Made by a program: the position numbers and the translations under genes
The notes under the pieces: generated by a model
Told to the model about the DNA's origin: nothing
The model's database searches: none
What the model saw: the letters and a program-made list of their open reading frames with translations, nothing else
Assembly (NCBI RefSeq): GCF_039541575.1
Contig: NZ_BAABGM010000002.1
Span: forward strand, 62,001-126,000
DNA length: 64,000 nt
Source: Fodinibacter luteus
GTDB taxonomy: Bacteria; Actinomycetota; Actinomycetes; Actinomycetales; Dermatophilaceae
Direction: 5' to 3'
Part shown: positions 24,218 through 33,148 of the stretch, one piece after another
Position numbering within the stretch: position 1 is the stretch's first letter
Layout: each line of letters starts with the position of its first letter

Positions 24218-25363
24218 ATGACACACACGTTCACCCGACGCGCAGGAGCCCTCGCGCTCGTCGGCATCGCGGCGGCCACCGTCGTCGCGTGCTCCCCGCC
24301 CGCCGAGGACGACACCCCAGCACCCGCCGGCTCCTCCGGCGCCGTCGACGCGAGCACCGCCACCTCGGCCGAGGACTTCGGTGGGCTGGAGGGACTCGTC
24401 ACCGCGGCCAAGGCCGAGGGTCGGCTCAACGTCATCGCCCTGCCCCCGGACTGGGCCAACTACGGCGAGATCATCAAGGCCTTCCAGGCCAAGTACCCCG
24501 AGATCACGGTCACGAGCGACCAGCCCGACGCGAGCAGTGCCGACGAGATCGCGACGGCCGAGCGCCTCAAGGGCCAGGACGGCGCCCCCGACGTCTTCGA
24601 CCTCGGCGCCGCCGTCGCCCTCGCGAACACCGACATGTACGCCCCGTACAAGGTCGCGACCTGGGACGACATCGCACCGGACCTCAAGGACCCCGACGGG
24701 AAGTGGGTCAACGACTACGGCGGCTACATGAGCATCGGCTACGACTCGGCCAAGGTCCCCGCACCGACCGCCGTCGCCGACCTGCTCAAGGCCGACTACA
24801 AGGGCAAGGTCGCCCTCAACGGCAACCCGACCGAGGCCGGCGCGGCCTTCGCCGGGGTGCAGATGGCGTCCATCGCGCAGGGCGGCACCGCCGGTGACCT
24901 CACCAAGGGCGTCGAGTTCTTCGGCCAGCTCGCCGATGCCGGCAACTTCCTGCCCGTCGACCCCACCCCGGCGACCGTCGAGTCGGGCCAGACGCCCCTC
25001 GTCATCGACTGGGACTACCTCAACGCCTCGCTGTCGGCCAAGCTGCCGACCTGGGAGGTCATGGTGCCCAAGGAGGCCGTCGTCGCGGGCTTCTACTACC
25101 AGGCGATCAACGCCGACGCCCCCAACCCGGCGGCCGCCCGGCTGTGGCAGGAGTTCCTCTACTCCGACGAGGGTCAGAACCTCTGGCTCAAGGGCGGCGC
25201 CCGCCCGGTGCGCTTCGAGGCGATGAAGATCGCCGGCACCCTCGACACGGCGGCCGCCGAGGCGCTCCCGCCCGTCGAGGGCACCCCGGTCAACCCGACC
25301 CAGGCCGACGCCGAGAGCGGCAAGGCCTACCTCGCCGAGAACTGGGCCAACGCCGTTGGCTGA
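24218..25363 (+). CDS. ABC importer substrate-binding lipoprotein, family 1 (iron/polyamine/phosphonate type)
   Basis: A 381-residue exported lipoprotein with a twin-Arg-like start (TRRAGALAL), a hydrophobic core and a lipobox ending at the Cys in VVACSPP. The mature part has the two-lobed pattern of the Fbp/PotD/PhnS group: LNVIALPPDWANYGEIIKAFQ, GYMSIGYDSAKV, LVIDWDYLNA and LYSDEGQNLWLKGGARPVR. AGGAGG lies 6 bases before the ATG. Such systems carry iron, thiamine, polyamines or 2-aminoethylphosphonate; the sequence does not decide. It heads a four-gene operon with overlapping reading frames. Confidence 0.9.
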   Translation: MTHTFTRRAGALALVGIAAATVVACSPPAEDDTPAPAGSSGAVDASTATSAEDFGGLEGLVTAAKAEGRLNVIALPPDWANYGEIIKAFQAKYPEITVTSDQPDASSADEIATAERLKGQDGAPDVFDLGAAVALANTDMYAPYKVATWDDIAPDLKDPDGKWVNDYGGYMSIGYDSAKVPAPTAVADLLKADYKGKVALNGNPTEAGAAFAGVQMASIAQGGTAGDLTKGVEFFGQLADAGNFLPVDPTPATVESGQTPLVIDWDYLNASLSAKLPTWEVMVPKEAVVAGFYYQAINADAPNPAAARLWQEFLYSDEGQNLWLKGGARPVRFEAMKIAGTLDTAAAEALPPVEGTPVNPTQADAESGKAYLAENWANAVG

Positions 25364-26240
25364 CGCCGAGCGCGGGAGGGCGCCCCGCGGCCGCCGGCCG
25401 TCGGGCGCCCTCCTGGGCGTCGTCCCGTTCTTCGCCTACACGACCGTCTTCCTGCTCATCCCCACGCTCGTCGTCGTCGTCGGCGCCTTCGTCGACCCCG
25501 CGAACCAGCCCACGCTCGGCAACGTGTCGGCCCTGACCCAGCCGGCCGTGCTGCGCGCGCTGCGCAACTCGGTCGTGCTCTCCGCGGTGACCGCGGTCGC
25601 CGGGGCGGCGCTCGGCGGCATCCTCGCGTACGCGGTCAGCACGGCACGGGCGAGCAGCGTCACGAAGCGCTTCGTCACCTCGCTGTGCGGTGTGCTCGCG
25701 CAGTTCGGTGGCGTCGCCCTCGCCTTCGCGTTCATCGCCTCCTTCGGCATGACGGGCCTCATCACCGCGTGGCTCACCGCCGTCGGCGTGGACACCGGCA
25801 CCGGGTTCTGGCTCTACGAGTGGGACAAGGGGCTCATGCTCGTCTACCTGTACTTCCAGGTGCCGCTCATGGTCATCGTCTTCCTGCCGGCGGTCGAGGG
25901 CCTGCGCCCGCAGTGGCGCGAGGCGACCGAGACCCTCGGGGGCACGACGTGGACGTACTGGCGCCGGGTGGCCGGCCCCATCCTCCTGCCGTCCTTCGTC
26001 GGGGCGATGCTGCTGCTGTTCACGAACGCGTTCTCCGCCTACGCCACGGCCCGGGCCCTCATCTCCCAGGGCACGCCCCTGCTGCCGCTGCAGATCGGCG
26101 GCACCCTCAGCTCGGAGGTCATCCTCGGCCAGGAGAACGTCGGCAAGGCGATGGCGCTGGCGATGGTCGTCGTCGTCGCGGTCGTCATGAGCGCCTACGT
26201 CCTCCTCGACCGCCGTGCGAGCCGGTGGATGCCGCGATGA
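25356..26240 (+). CDS. ABC importer permease 1 (PotB/FbpB-like)
   Basis: A 294-residue membrane protein with six predicted helices and the EAA coupling loop WREATETLGGTTWTYWRRVAGPILLPS. The apparent start is a TTG at 25356, overlapping the end of the binding-protein gene by 8 bases, without a strong ribosome site, so translation probably depends on coupling. It pairs with the permease at 26237. Confidence 0.9.
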   Translation: MADAERGRAPRGRRPSGALLGVVPFFAYTTVFLLIPTLVVVVGAFVDPANQPTLGNVSALTQPAVLRALRNSVVLSAVTAVAGAALGGILAYAVSTARASSVTKRFVTSLCGVLAQFGGVALAFAFIASFGMTGLITAWLTAVGVDTGTGFWLYEWDKGLMLVYLYFQVPLMVIVFLPAVEGLRPQWREATETLGGTTWTYWRRVAGPILLPSFVGAMLLLFTNAFSAYATARALISQGTPLLPLQIGGTLSSEVILGQENVGKAMALAMVVVVAVVMSAYVLLDRRASRWMPR

Positions 26241-27100
26241 GCGGCCAGCGCGCGACGCGGCGGCGCCGCCAGACGGCCTTCCGGTGGGCCGCGATCGTCA
26301 CCGCGACGGTGGGCTTCGCGCTCCCGCTGCTCGGCATGCTCGACTTCACGACCCAGGGCCCCGGCGGCGTGGGGCGGACGGGGCAGACCTGGCGCACCCT
26401 CGTCGACGTGCAGGCCGTGACGACCGACTACCCGGCGCTGCGCGAGGGGTTCCTCGCGTCGCTCGGCCTCGCCGTCGTGACACCGCTCGTCATGCTCGCC
26501 ATCCTCGTGCCGACGATGACGTGGGTGCGGCTGCGCCTCCCCGGGCTCTCGCGCACCGTCGAGTTCATCTGCCTCCTCCCGCTCACCGTGCCCGCCATCG
26601 TGCTCGTCGTCGGGTTGGCGCCGGTCTACGCGTGGGTCTACTACCTCCTCGGGTCCTCGACGCTGCTGCTCTCCCTCGCCTACGTCGTGCTCGTCCTGCC
26701 CTACGCGTACCGCTCGCTCGACGCCGGGCTGCGCGCCATCGACGTGCGCACGCTGTCCGAGGCCGCCCGCTCGCTCGGGGCGTCGTGGTTCACGGTCATG
26801 CGCCGCGTCGTGCTGCCCAACCTGCGCTCGGCCGTGCTGTCGGCGTCGTTCCTGTCCGTGGCGCTCGTGCTCGGGGAGTTCACCATCGCGAGCCTGTTCA
26901 GCAAGAAGAACCTCCAGGTCGCGATGTACGAGCTCGGCAAGTCCGACGCCAAGATCTCCGTCGCCGTCGGGCTCGTCTCGCTCGTGTTCGCCTTCCTCGT
27001 GCTCTTCGCGATGTCGTTCGTCGGCAGCGGGAGCGCCGGCACCTCACCCCTCGCCCGCCTCCGGCGCCCGCGCGCCGACCGCAAGGAGCCCGCCGCATGA
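26237..27100 (+). CDS. ABC importer permease 2 (PotC/FbpB-like)
   Basis: A 287-residue membrane protein with six predicted helices and the coupling loop LSEAARSLGASWFTVMRRVVLPNL. The ATG overlaps the stop of permease 1 (ATGA), and its own stop overlaps the ATPase start. It forms the heterodimeric channel with permease 1. The C-terminal tail (ARLRRPRADRKEPAA) is basic and cytoplasmic. Confidence 0.9.
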   Translation: MSGQRATRRRRQTAFRWAAIVTATVGFALPLLGMLDFTTQGPGGVGRTGQTWRTLVDVQAVTTDYPALREGFLASLGLAVVTPLVMLAILVPTMTWVRLRLPGLSRTVEFICLLPLTVPAIVLVVGLAPVYAWVYYLLGSSTLLLSLAYVVLVLPYAYRSLDAGLRAIDVRTLSEAARSLGASWFTVMRRVVLPNLRSAVLSASFLSVALVLGEFTIASLFSKKNLQVAMYELGKSDAKISVAVGLVSLVFAFLVLFAMSFVGSGSAGTSPLARLRRPRADRKEPAA

Positions 27101-28146
27101 CCGACGCCACCCGCGGCACCGCCGTCCTGCTCACGGACCTGCACCGGTCCTACGGCGGGGTCGCCGCCCTCGACGGGCTCACCCTGCACATCGAGCCGGG
27201 CGAGTTCGTCGCGCTGCTCGGCCCCTCCGGGTGCGGCAAGACGACCGCCCTGCGCTGCCTCGCCGGGCTCGAGGACCCCGACTCGGGCACGGTCGTCGTC
27301 GGTGGTCGCGACCTCACCCGGGTGCCCACGAACAAGCGTGACATGGGGATGGTGTTCCAGGCCTACAGCCTCTTCCCGCACATGACGGCCCGGCAGAACG
27401 TCGAGTTCGGCCTCGAGCTGCGCGGGCGCGACAAGGCGTCCCGGCGGGCCCGCACCGGGGAGATGCTCGACCTCGTCGGGCTGTCCGAGCACGCCGAGAA
27501 GTTCGCCCACCAGATGTCGGGCGGGCAGCAGCAGCGCGTCGCGCTCGCGCGGGCCCTCGCGATCGAGCCCCAGGTGCTCCTCCTCGACGAGCCCCTGTCC
27601 GCGCTCGACGCGAAGGTCCGCACCCAGCTGCGCGACGAGATCCGCCGCATCCAGCTCGAGGTCGGCACGACGACGCTCTTCGTCACCCACGACCAGGAGG
27701 AGGCCCTCGCCGTCGCCGACCGGGTCGGGGTCATGTCGACGGGCCGGCTCGAGCAGCTGGCACCCCCCGCGGAGCTCTACACCGCGCCGCGCACGCCCTT
27801 CGTCGCCGACTTCGTCGGGCTGACCAACCGCATCCGGGCCCGGGTCGAGGGAGGGCGGGCGCACCTGCTCGGGGGGAGCGTGCCGCTCCTGCCCGGCTCG
27901 GCCGCGGGGCCCAGCGCGCTCGTCCTCGTGCGCCCGGAGGGCGTGCGGGTGGTCCACGACCCGGAGGGCACGGCATCCGTCGTCAGCTCGAGCTTCCTCG
28001 GTGGGCACGGCCGGGTCATCACCCGGCTGCCCGACGACACGCTCGTCACCGTGCAGGTGCCCAACACCGAGGTGACGACGTTCCGCGCCGGCGACCCGGT
28101 GACCCTGTCACCGCGCGGGGACGCCGCCCTCGCCGTGGCCGACTGA
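27097..28146 (+). CDS. ABC importer ATP-binding protein (PotA/FbpC-like)
   Basis: A 349-residue ATPase with Walker A GPSGCGKTT, Q-loop VFQAYSLFPHM, signature MSGGQQQRVALARAL, Walker B VLLLDEPLSALD and switch FVTHDQEEAL. Residues after about 245 form the TOBE-type regulatory domain typical of polyamine, iron and phosphonate importers. It is the last gene of the operon and is followed by a strong bidirectional terminator. Confidence 0.93.
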   Translation: MTDATRGTAVLLTDLHRSYGGVAALDGLTLHIEPGEFVALLGPSGCGKTTALRCLAGLEDPDSGTVVVGGRDLTRVPTNKRDMGMVFQAYSLFPHMTARQNVEFGLELRGRDKASRRARTGEMLDLVGLSEHAEKFAHQMSGGQQQRVALARALAIEPQVLLLDEPLSALDAKVRTQLRDEIRRIQLEVGTTTLFVTHDQEEALAVADRVGVMSTGRLEQLAPPAELYTAPRTPFVADFVGLTNRIRARVEGGRAHLLGGSVPLLPGSAAGPSALVLVRPEGVRVVHDPEGTASVVSSSFLGGHGRVITRLPDDTLVTVQVPNTEVTTFRAGDPVTLSPRGDAALAVAD

Positions 28147-28164
28147 CGACACCCCGCATGCGGC

Positions 28165-28196
28165 GATGCCGGCCGCCCGGGTGGGCGGCCGGCATC
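28165..28196. terminator. Strong bidirectional hairpin terminator
   Basis: A perfect 14-bp stem (GATGCCGGCCGCCC with GGGCGGCCGGCATC) around a GGGT loop sits between two converging genes, the importer ATPase and the fasciclin lipoprotein. It can serve both strands. Confidence 0.85.
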
Positions 28197-28229
28197 GGTC
28201 CGGTCAGCTCGGCTGGAGGACCCGACGGG

Positions 28230-28808
28230 TCACTCCGGCATGAGGACGGTGTCGATGACGTGGATGACGCCGTTGCTCGCCTCGACGTCGGTCGCGGTGA
28301 CGTTCGAGGTGCCACCCGCGGCGTCGGTGAGCGAGACCTTGTCGCCGTCGACGTTGATCGTGAGCTCGCCGCCCTGGACGGTCTTGACCTTCTGGCCGTC
28401 CATCGTCAGGACGTCGGCAGCCATGACCTTGCCCGGCACGACGTGGTAGGTGAGGATCTGGGTCAGGTCGCCCTTGGGGTCCTCGAGGAGGGTGTCGACG
28501 GTGCCCTCGGGCAGCTTCTCGAACGCCGCGTCGGTCGGCGCGAAGACGGTGAACGGCCCGTCGCCCTTGAGCGTGCCGACGAGCTCGGAAGCCGTGAGCG
28601 CGGCGGCGAGGGTCGTGAAGTCGCCGGCGGCGACGGCGGTGTCGACGACGTCGGCGGAGGCCATCGACTCGCTCGGGGACGGCGACGGCGAGGCCGACGT
28701 CGTGGCGGGGGCCGGGGTGGAGGCGGCGGTGTCGGTGTCGTCGCTCCCACAGGCGGCGGTGGTCAGGGCGAGGGCCAGGATGGCGGCCACGGGAAGTGTG
28801 CGTCGCAT
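28230..28808 (-). CDS. Fasciclin (FAS1) domain lipoprotein
   Basis: A 192-residue secreted protein. The signal ends in the lipobox TTAAC, then a Ser/Pro/Thr-rich tether, then one FAS1 domain from about residue 50 with GPFTVFAPTDAAFEKLPEGTVDTLL, LTYHVVPGKV and SNGVIHVIDTVLMP. It resembles the mycobacterial MPT70/MPT83 type of surface adhesin-like protein. The start at 28808 is supported by AAAGGAT upstream. No sigma or anti-sigma gene lies next to it. Confidence 0.93.
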   Translation of the reverse strand: MRRTLPVAAILALALTTAACGSDDTDTAASTPAPATTSASPSPSPSESMASADVVDTAVAAGDFTTLAAALTASELVGTLKGDGPFTVFAPTDAAFEKLPEGTVDTLLEDPKGDLTQILTYHVVPGKVMAADVLTMDGQKVKTVQGGELTINVDGDKVSLTDAAGGTSNVTATDVEASNGVIHVIDTVLMPE

Positions 28809-28970
28809 CGCGAAGATCCTTTCGAGGGTGGTGCTCGGGTTGGTGTGACACCCCTTCTTCCGCAGGGGCCGCGGTCGTGGATGCACTTGCTTGGACAAAG
28901 TTTCTACGGAGTGTCACGGCGGCGGTGCCTGTCGCACCACAGCCCGTCGCCACCCCCAGCAGGGGCTCGC

Positions 28971-28976
28971 TACGCT
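28971..28976 (+). promoter_or_regulatory. Putative -10 box, leaderless deoD transcript
   Basis: TACGCT lies 7 nt before the GTG at 28984, and there is no ribosome site in between. The same architecture recurs before several other genes in the window. Confidence 0.45.
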
Positions 28977-28983
28977 GCGGCTC

Positions 28984-29823
28984 GTGACCGACACCGCTGC
29001 CGCCCACGAACTGACCGACCCCGCGACCGACCCGTTCGCGGTCGCCGACGCCGCCGCCGCGGTCATCCGCGAGCGCACCGGGGCGGACCGGCACGACGTC
29101 GCCCTCGTCCTCGGGTCCGGGTGGGGCCAGACCGGCGACCTCATCGGCGAGACGCTCGCGACGATCGACAACACCGACGTGCCGGGCTTCGGCAAGGCGG
29201 CCGTCGCCGGCCACTCCGGCACGATGCGCTCGGTCGCGATCGGCGACACCGGTCGCCGCGCCCTCGTCTACGGCACCCGCACCCACTACTACGAGGGGCG
29301 GGGCGTGCGTGCGGTCGTGCACGGCATCCGCACGGCCGCGGCCGCGGGGTGCCGCACCGTCGTCATCACGAACGGCTGCGGCGGGCTGCGCGAGGAGTGG
29401 GCACCCGGCACGCCGGTGCTCATCCGCGACCACATCAACCTCACGGCGACCTCCCCCATCGAGGGCGCCACCTTCGTCGACCTCACCGACGTCTACTCCC
29501 CGCGGCTGCGCGCCCTCGCCCGCGAGGTCGACCCCGACCTCGACGAGGGCGTCTACGTCCAGTTCCGCGGGCCGCACTACGAGACCCCGGCGGAGGTGCG
29601 GATGGCCGGCATCCTCGGCGGCGACCTCGTCGGCATGTCGACCTCCCTCGAGGCGATCGCCGCCCGGCAGAGCGGGCTCGAGGTGCTCGGCATCTCGCTC
29701 GTCACGAACCCGGCGGCCGGCATCTCGAAGACCCCGCTCAACCACGACGAGGTGCTCGAGGCCGGCCGCGCGGCCGCCGCGCGCTGTGGCCGCCTCCTCG
29801 CCGCCGTCGTCGGCCGGATCTGA
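28984..29823 (+). CDS. deoD: Purine nucleoside phosphorylase (trimeric PNP family)
   Basis: A 279-residue enzyme splitting purine nucleosides with phosphate into base and ribose/deoxyribose 1-phosphate. Motifs: VLGSGWGQTG (phosphate loop), GHSGTMR, TRTHYYEG, ITNGCGGLREEW, GPHYETPAEVRM and VTNPAAGIS. It starts with GTG; the in-frame ATG upstream at 28891 lies in non-conserved sequence. It is followed 10 bases later by the phosphohexomutase gene, the same pair as deoD-pmmB in mycobacteria. Confidence 0.92.
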   Translation: MTDTAAAHELTDPATDPFAVADAAAAVIRERTGADRHDVALVLGSGWGQTGDLIGETLATIDNTDVPGFGKAAVAGHSGTMRSVAIGDTGRRALVYGTRTHYYEGRGVRAVVHGIRTAAAAGCRTVVITNGCGGLREEWAPGTPVLIRDHINLTATSPIEGATFVDLTDVYSPRLRALAREVDPDLDEGVYVQFRGPHYETPAEVRMAGILGGDLVGMSTSLEAIAARQSGLEVLGISLVTNPAAGISKTPLNHDEVLEAGRAAAARCGRLLAAVVGRI

Positions 29824-29833
29824 GGGGGACGCC

Positions 29834-31684
29834 ATGACCACCGCACCCGCACCGCTCGCCGACCTGCTCGCCGCGGCCCGGGCCTGGGCCGACGACGACC
29901 CGGACGCCGTGACGCGCGCCGAGCTCGTCGGCCTCGCCGACGCCGCGGAGTCCGGTGACGAGGCCGCCGCGACCGAGCTGGCCGACGCGATGTCCGGGAT
30001 GCTCGAGTTCGGCACCGCCGGGCTGCGCGGGCGCCTCGGCGGTGGGCCGAACCGGATGAACCGCGCCGTCGTCATCCGGGCGGCGGCCGGGCTGACCGCC
30101 CACCTCAAGACCGTCGACCCGGAGCCCTTCGTCGTCGTCGGCTTCGACGCGCGCACCAACTCCGACGTCTTCGCGCACGACACCTGCGCCGTCGTCGTCG
30201 GCCTCGGCGGACGCTCCATGGTGCTCCCCCACCCGCTGCCGACCCCGGTGCTCGCGTACGCGATCCGCCACCTCGGCGCGGATGCCGGGGTGATGGTCAC
30301 CGCGTCGCACAACCCGCCCGAGGACAACGGCTACAAGGTCTACGTCGGCGACGGCTCCCAGATCGTGTCCCCGGTCGACGGCCTCATCGCCGCGCAGATC
30401 GCCGCGGTCAGCTCGGTCGCGTCGGTGCCGCTGGCCGACGACGGCTGGCACACCCTCGACGACTCGGTGCTCGAGGCCTACCTCGCCGACGTCGTCACCG
30501 TCGTCTCACCCGACAGCCCGCGCGACGTCACGGTCGTGCACACCGCACTCCACGGCGTCGGGTCCGAGACCGTGCGGGCGGCCTTCGTGGGCGCCGGCTA
30601 CCCGGCACCCATCCCGGTGGCGTCGCAGGCCGAGCCCGACCCGATGTTCCCGACCGTGTCGTTCCCCAACCCGGAGGAGCCGGGGGCGATGGATGCCGCG
30701 CTCGAGCTCGCCGAGCAGACCTCGCCCGACGTCGTCATCGCCAACGACCCCGACGCCGACCGCTGCGCGGTCGCCGTGCCCGGGCCCGGCGGCTGGCGGA
30801 TGCTGCGCGGCGACGAGGTGGGTGCGCTGCTCGGGTCGCACGTGCTGTCGCGCGGCGTCGAAGGCGGGGTCGTGCCCGACTCGGCCGAGTGCGTCTTCGC
30901 GAACTCGATCGTGTCGTCGCGCCTGCTCGCGGCGATGTGCCGCGCCGCCGGGGTGCGTCACGAGGAGACGCTCACCGGGTTCAAGTGGATCGGGCGCGTG
31001 CCGGGGCTGCGCTACGGGTACGAGGAGGCGCTCGGGTACTGCGTCGACCCGGCGCGGGTGCGCGACAAGGACGGCGTGTCCGCGGCGCTGCTCGTCGCCG
31101 AGCTCGTCGCGACGCTCAAGGCGCAGGGGCGCTCGCTCGTCGACCGGCTCGACGACCTCGCGCGCGAGCACGGGGTGTACGCGACGGACGCCTTCTCGGT
31201 GCGGGTCGAGGACCTCTCGCTCATCGGTGAGGTCATGGGGCGGCTGCGGTCGTCGCCGCCCACGTCGGTCGCGGGGGTCGCGGTCGCCCGGGCGGACGAC
31301 CTGGCCCGGGGTGACGGCGGGCTCCCCCCGACCGAGGGCCTGCGCTACTACCTCGCGGACGACTCCCGGGTCATCGTGCGCCCGTCGGGCACCGAGCCCA
31401 AGCTCAAGGTCTATCTCGAGGTCATCGAGCCGGTGGGCGCCGGTGGGTCCGGTGAGGCTGGTGGGTCCGGTGGGTCCGGTGGGTCCGGTGGGTCCGGTGG
31501 GTCCGGTGGGTCCGGTGGGACCGGTGGGGCTGGTAGGTCCGGTGGGTTCGATGGAGCTGGTGGGGCCGGTGGAGCTGGTGGAGCTGGTGGCTCGGACGCT
31601 GCTGACCTGCGGGCGGCGAGGGAGCGAGCCGCGGCCCGGCTGGCCGGCATCCGTGCCGACCTCGAGGCAGCCACCGCCCTCTGA
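29834..31684 (+). CDS. pmmB: Alpha-D-phosphohexomutase family protein (PmmB/phosphopentomutase-like) with glycine-serine repeat insert
   Basis: A 616-residue mutase. The phosphoserine loop is VTASHNPPEDNGYK (Ser158), the metal loop NDPDADRCAV, and the phosphate-binding loop VIVRPSGTEPKLKVYLEV. Between this last loop and the C-terminal helix is an insert at about 535-586 made mainly of GGS repeats, encoded by a 9-bp DNA repeat. Genes beside it (PNP, DeoC) suggest it converts ribose/deoxyribose 1-phosphate to the 5-phosphate, although the family also handles hexose phosphates. Start is ATG at 29834 with GAGGGGG upstream. Confidence 0.9.
   Translation: MTTAPAPLADLLAAARAWADDDPDAVTRAELVGLADAAESGDEAAATELADAMSGMLEFGTAGLRGRLGGGPNRMNRAVVIRAAAGLTAHLKTVDPEPFVVVGFDARTNSDVFAHDTCAVVVGLGGRSMVLPHPLPTPVLAYAIRHLGADAGVMVTASHNPPEDNGYKVYVGDGSQIVSPVDGLIAAQIAAVSSVASVPLADDGWHTLDDSVLEAYLADVVTVVSPDSPRDVTVVHTALHGVGSETVRAAFVGAGYPAPIPVASQAEPDPMFPTVSFPNPEEPGAMDAALELAEQTSPDVVIANDPDADRCAVAVPGPGGWRMLRGDEVGALLGSHVLSRGVEGGVVPDSAECVFANSIVSSRLLAAMCRAAGVRHEETLTGFKWIGRVPGLRYGYEEALGYCVDPARVRDKDGVSAALLVAELVATLKAQGRSLVDRLDDLAREHGVYATDAFSVRVEDLSLIGEVMGRLRSSPPTSVAGVAVARADDLARGDGGLPPTEGLRYYLADDSRVIVRPSGTEPKLKVYLEVIEPVGAGGSGEAGGSGGSGGSGGSGGSGGSGGTGGAGRSGGFDGAGGAGGAGGAGGSDAADLRAARERAAARLAGIRADLEAATAL
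31440..31595 (+). repeat. 9-bp in-frame tandem repeat within pmmB
   Basis: At least seven near-perfect units of GGTGGGTCC followed by decayed copies encode a Gly-Gly-Ser run. The repeat is in frame and near the protein's C-terminus, so its copy number is likely to vary between strains. Confidence 0.92.
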
Positions 31685-31866
31685 CCAGGACCGCGACCGA
31701 CGACAGGTCACGCCGGGCACGGGCCTGCACCACCCGCAGTGACCCATCGGTCGGTGAGGACTGCTCCGGCGAGGGGTGGAACGGGGTTCGGCGCGACCTA
31801 CCGCGTGGGACTCGTCGTGATCACAGCGACTCCTGCGCGGTAACCCGCGGCGTCGCCGGCCCCCGT

Positions 31867-31922
31867 CCTGAGTTGGGTGCTCAGGTGGTTGCCCCAGCAG
31901 CCAGCTGAGCACCCGACTCGGG
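31867..31922. repeat. 18-bp-arm inverted repeat
   Basis: The arm starting CCTGAGTTGGGTGCTCAG (31867-31884) pairs with CTGAGCACCCGACTCGGG (31905-31922) with two wobble pairs and a 20-base loop. It could be the pmmB terminator, a small structured RNA or a remnant of a mobile repeat. No second copy is seen in the window. Confidence 0.8.
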
Positions 31923-32106
31923 TTCTGCGGGGATGCCGGTGGGCGTCGTTGCCTCGCCTGGTGCCGGTCGACCTGCGACTCCAGGAGCACCTCGCGCGCT
32001 CGGCGCCCCGGGGCTGCCCGGATGTCGGCGGGCGGCGACGGCCCGGCATCCTCGCCGTTCGTGACGGTGCGCGCATTCGGACGGTGACCGGGCACCGGCC
32101 CGCCCG

Positions 32107-32112
32107 TAGACT
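32107..32112 (+). promoter_or_regulatory. Putative -10 box, leaderless deoC transcript
   Basis: TAGACT ends 6 nt before the GTG at 32119. A TGACCG at 32085-32090 could act as a weak -35. The preceding CGCCCG is shared with the box before the uridine-kinase-like gene at 35651. Confidence 0.5.
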
Positions 32113-32118
32113 CGCCCG

Positions 32119-33108
32119 GTGAGCACCGCCACCGATGTCGACCCGACGGCGCGCGCCCGAGACCTGCTCGGCGTCACCCGCCTGACCAACTCCGCCCTGA
32201 CGAGCTGGCTGCACGGGCTGCCCGGCGTCGACCAGGTCGGCTGCGAGGACCGGGCCGCGGCGCTCGGCACCCGGTCGATCAAGACGACGAGCAAGGCGTG
32301 GGCCATCGACACCGCGATCACGATGATCGACCTGACGACCCTCGAGGGCGCGGACACGCCGGGCAAGGTCCGTGGCCTGGCCGCCAAGGCCCTCGTCCCC
32401 GACCCGAGCGACCCGAGCACCCCGCGCCCCGCGGCCCTGTGCGTGTACGGCGACATGGTCGCGGTCGCGAAGGAGGCCCTCGGCGGGGCACCGGTCAACG
32501 TCGCGGCCGTCGCCACGGCGTTCCCGAGCGGTCGCGCGAGCATGCCCGTCAAGCTCGCCGACACCCGTGACGCGGTCGAGGCCGGGGCCGACGAGATCGA
32601 CATGGTCATCGACCGCGGGGCGTTCCTCGCCGGCGACTACCTCACCGTCTTCCGCGAGATCGCCGAGGTCAGGGCCGCGTGCGGCACCGCCCGGCTCAAG
32701 GTCATCATGGAGACCGGCGAGCTCGTCACCTACGACAACGTGCGCCGCGCCTCCTGGCTGTCGATGCTCGCCGGCGGCGACTTCATCAAGACCTCGACGG
32801 GCAAGATCTCGCCGGCCGCGACCCTGCCGGTCACCCTCGTCATGCTCGAGGCCGTGCGCGACTGGCGCGAGGCGACGGGCGAGATGGTCGGCGTCAAGCC
32901 CGCGGGCGGCATCCGCACGAGCAAGGACGCCATCAAGTTCCTCGTGGCCGTCAACGAGGTCGCGGGCGAGGAGTGGCTGGACAACCAGTGGTTCCGCTTC
33001 GGCGCCTCGAGCCTGCTCAACGACCTCATCCTCCAGCGCCAGCGGATGCGGACCGGCGCCTACTCCGGCGGCGACTACGTCGCCGACGACTCCCCCAGCC
33101 TCTACTGA
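32119..33108 (+). CDS. deoC: Deoxyribose-phosphate aldolase
   Basis: A 329-residue class I aldolase that splits 2-deoxyribose 5-phosphate into glyceraldehyde 3-phosphate and acetaldehyde. The Schiff-base lysine region is GDFIKTSTGKISPAA, with the second catalytic lysine in GVKPAGGIRTSKDA and the Asp in EIDMVIDRGAFL. It begins with GTG. It heads a three-gene unit with two aldehyde dehydrogenase family proteins, which could remove the acetaldehyde. Confidence 0.95.
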   Translation: MSTATDVDPTARARDLLGVTRLTNSALTSWLHGLPGVDQVGCEDRAAALGTRSIKTTSKAWAIDTAITMIDLTTLEGADTPGKVRGLAAKALVPDPSDPSTPRPAALCVYGDMVAVAKEALGGAPVNVAAVATAFPSGRASMPVKLADTRDAVEAGADEIDMVIDRGAFLAGDYLTVFREIAEVRAACGTARLKVIMETGELVTYDNVRRASWLSMLAGGDFIKTSTGKISPAATLPVTLVMLEAVRDWREATGEMVGVKPAGGIRTSKDAIKFLVAVNEVAGEEWLDNQWFRFGASSLLNDLILQRQRMRTGAYSGGDYVADDSPSLY

Positions 33109-33148
33109 CCGCCCGCGGCCGACCACCACGGATCGAGGAACGAGAACC

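Larger units (their letters stand above)
31685..32118. other. 434-base intergenic region between pmmB and deoC
   Basis: I see no convincing gene here. It holds a long imperfect inverted repeat at 31867-31922 and, at its right end, a -10-like TAGACT before deoC. Short open frames in it have no family resemblance and low-complexity content. Confidence 0.6.

Noticed and set aside
31877..32122. 81-codon open frame in the pmmB-deoC gap
   Set aside because: It overlaps the inverted repeat and the deoC start, and has no recognisable motif.
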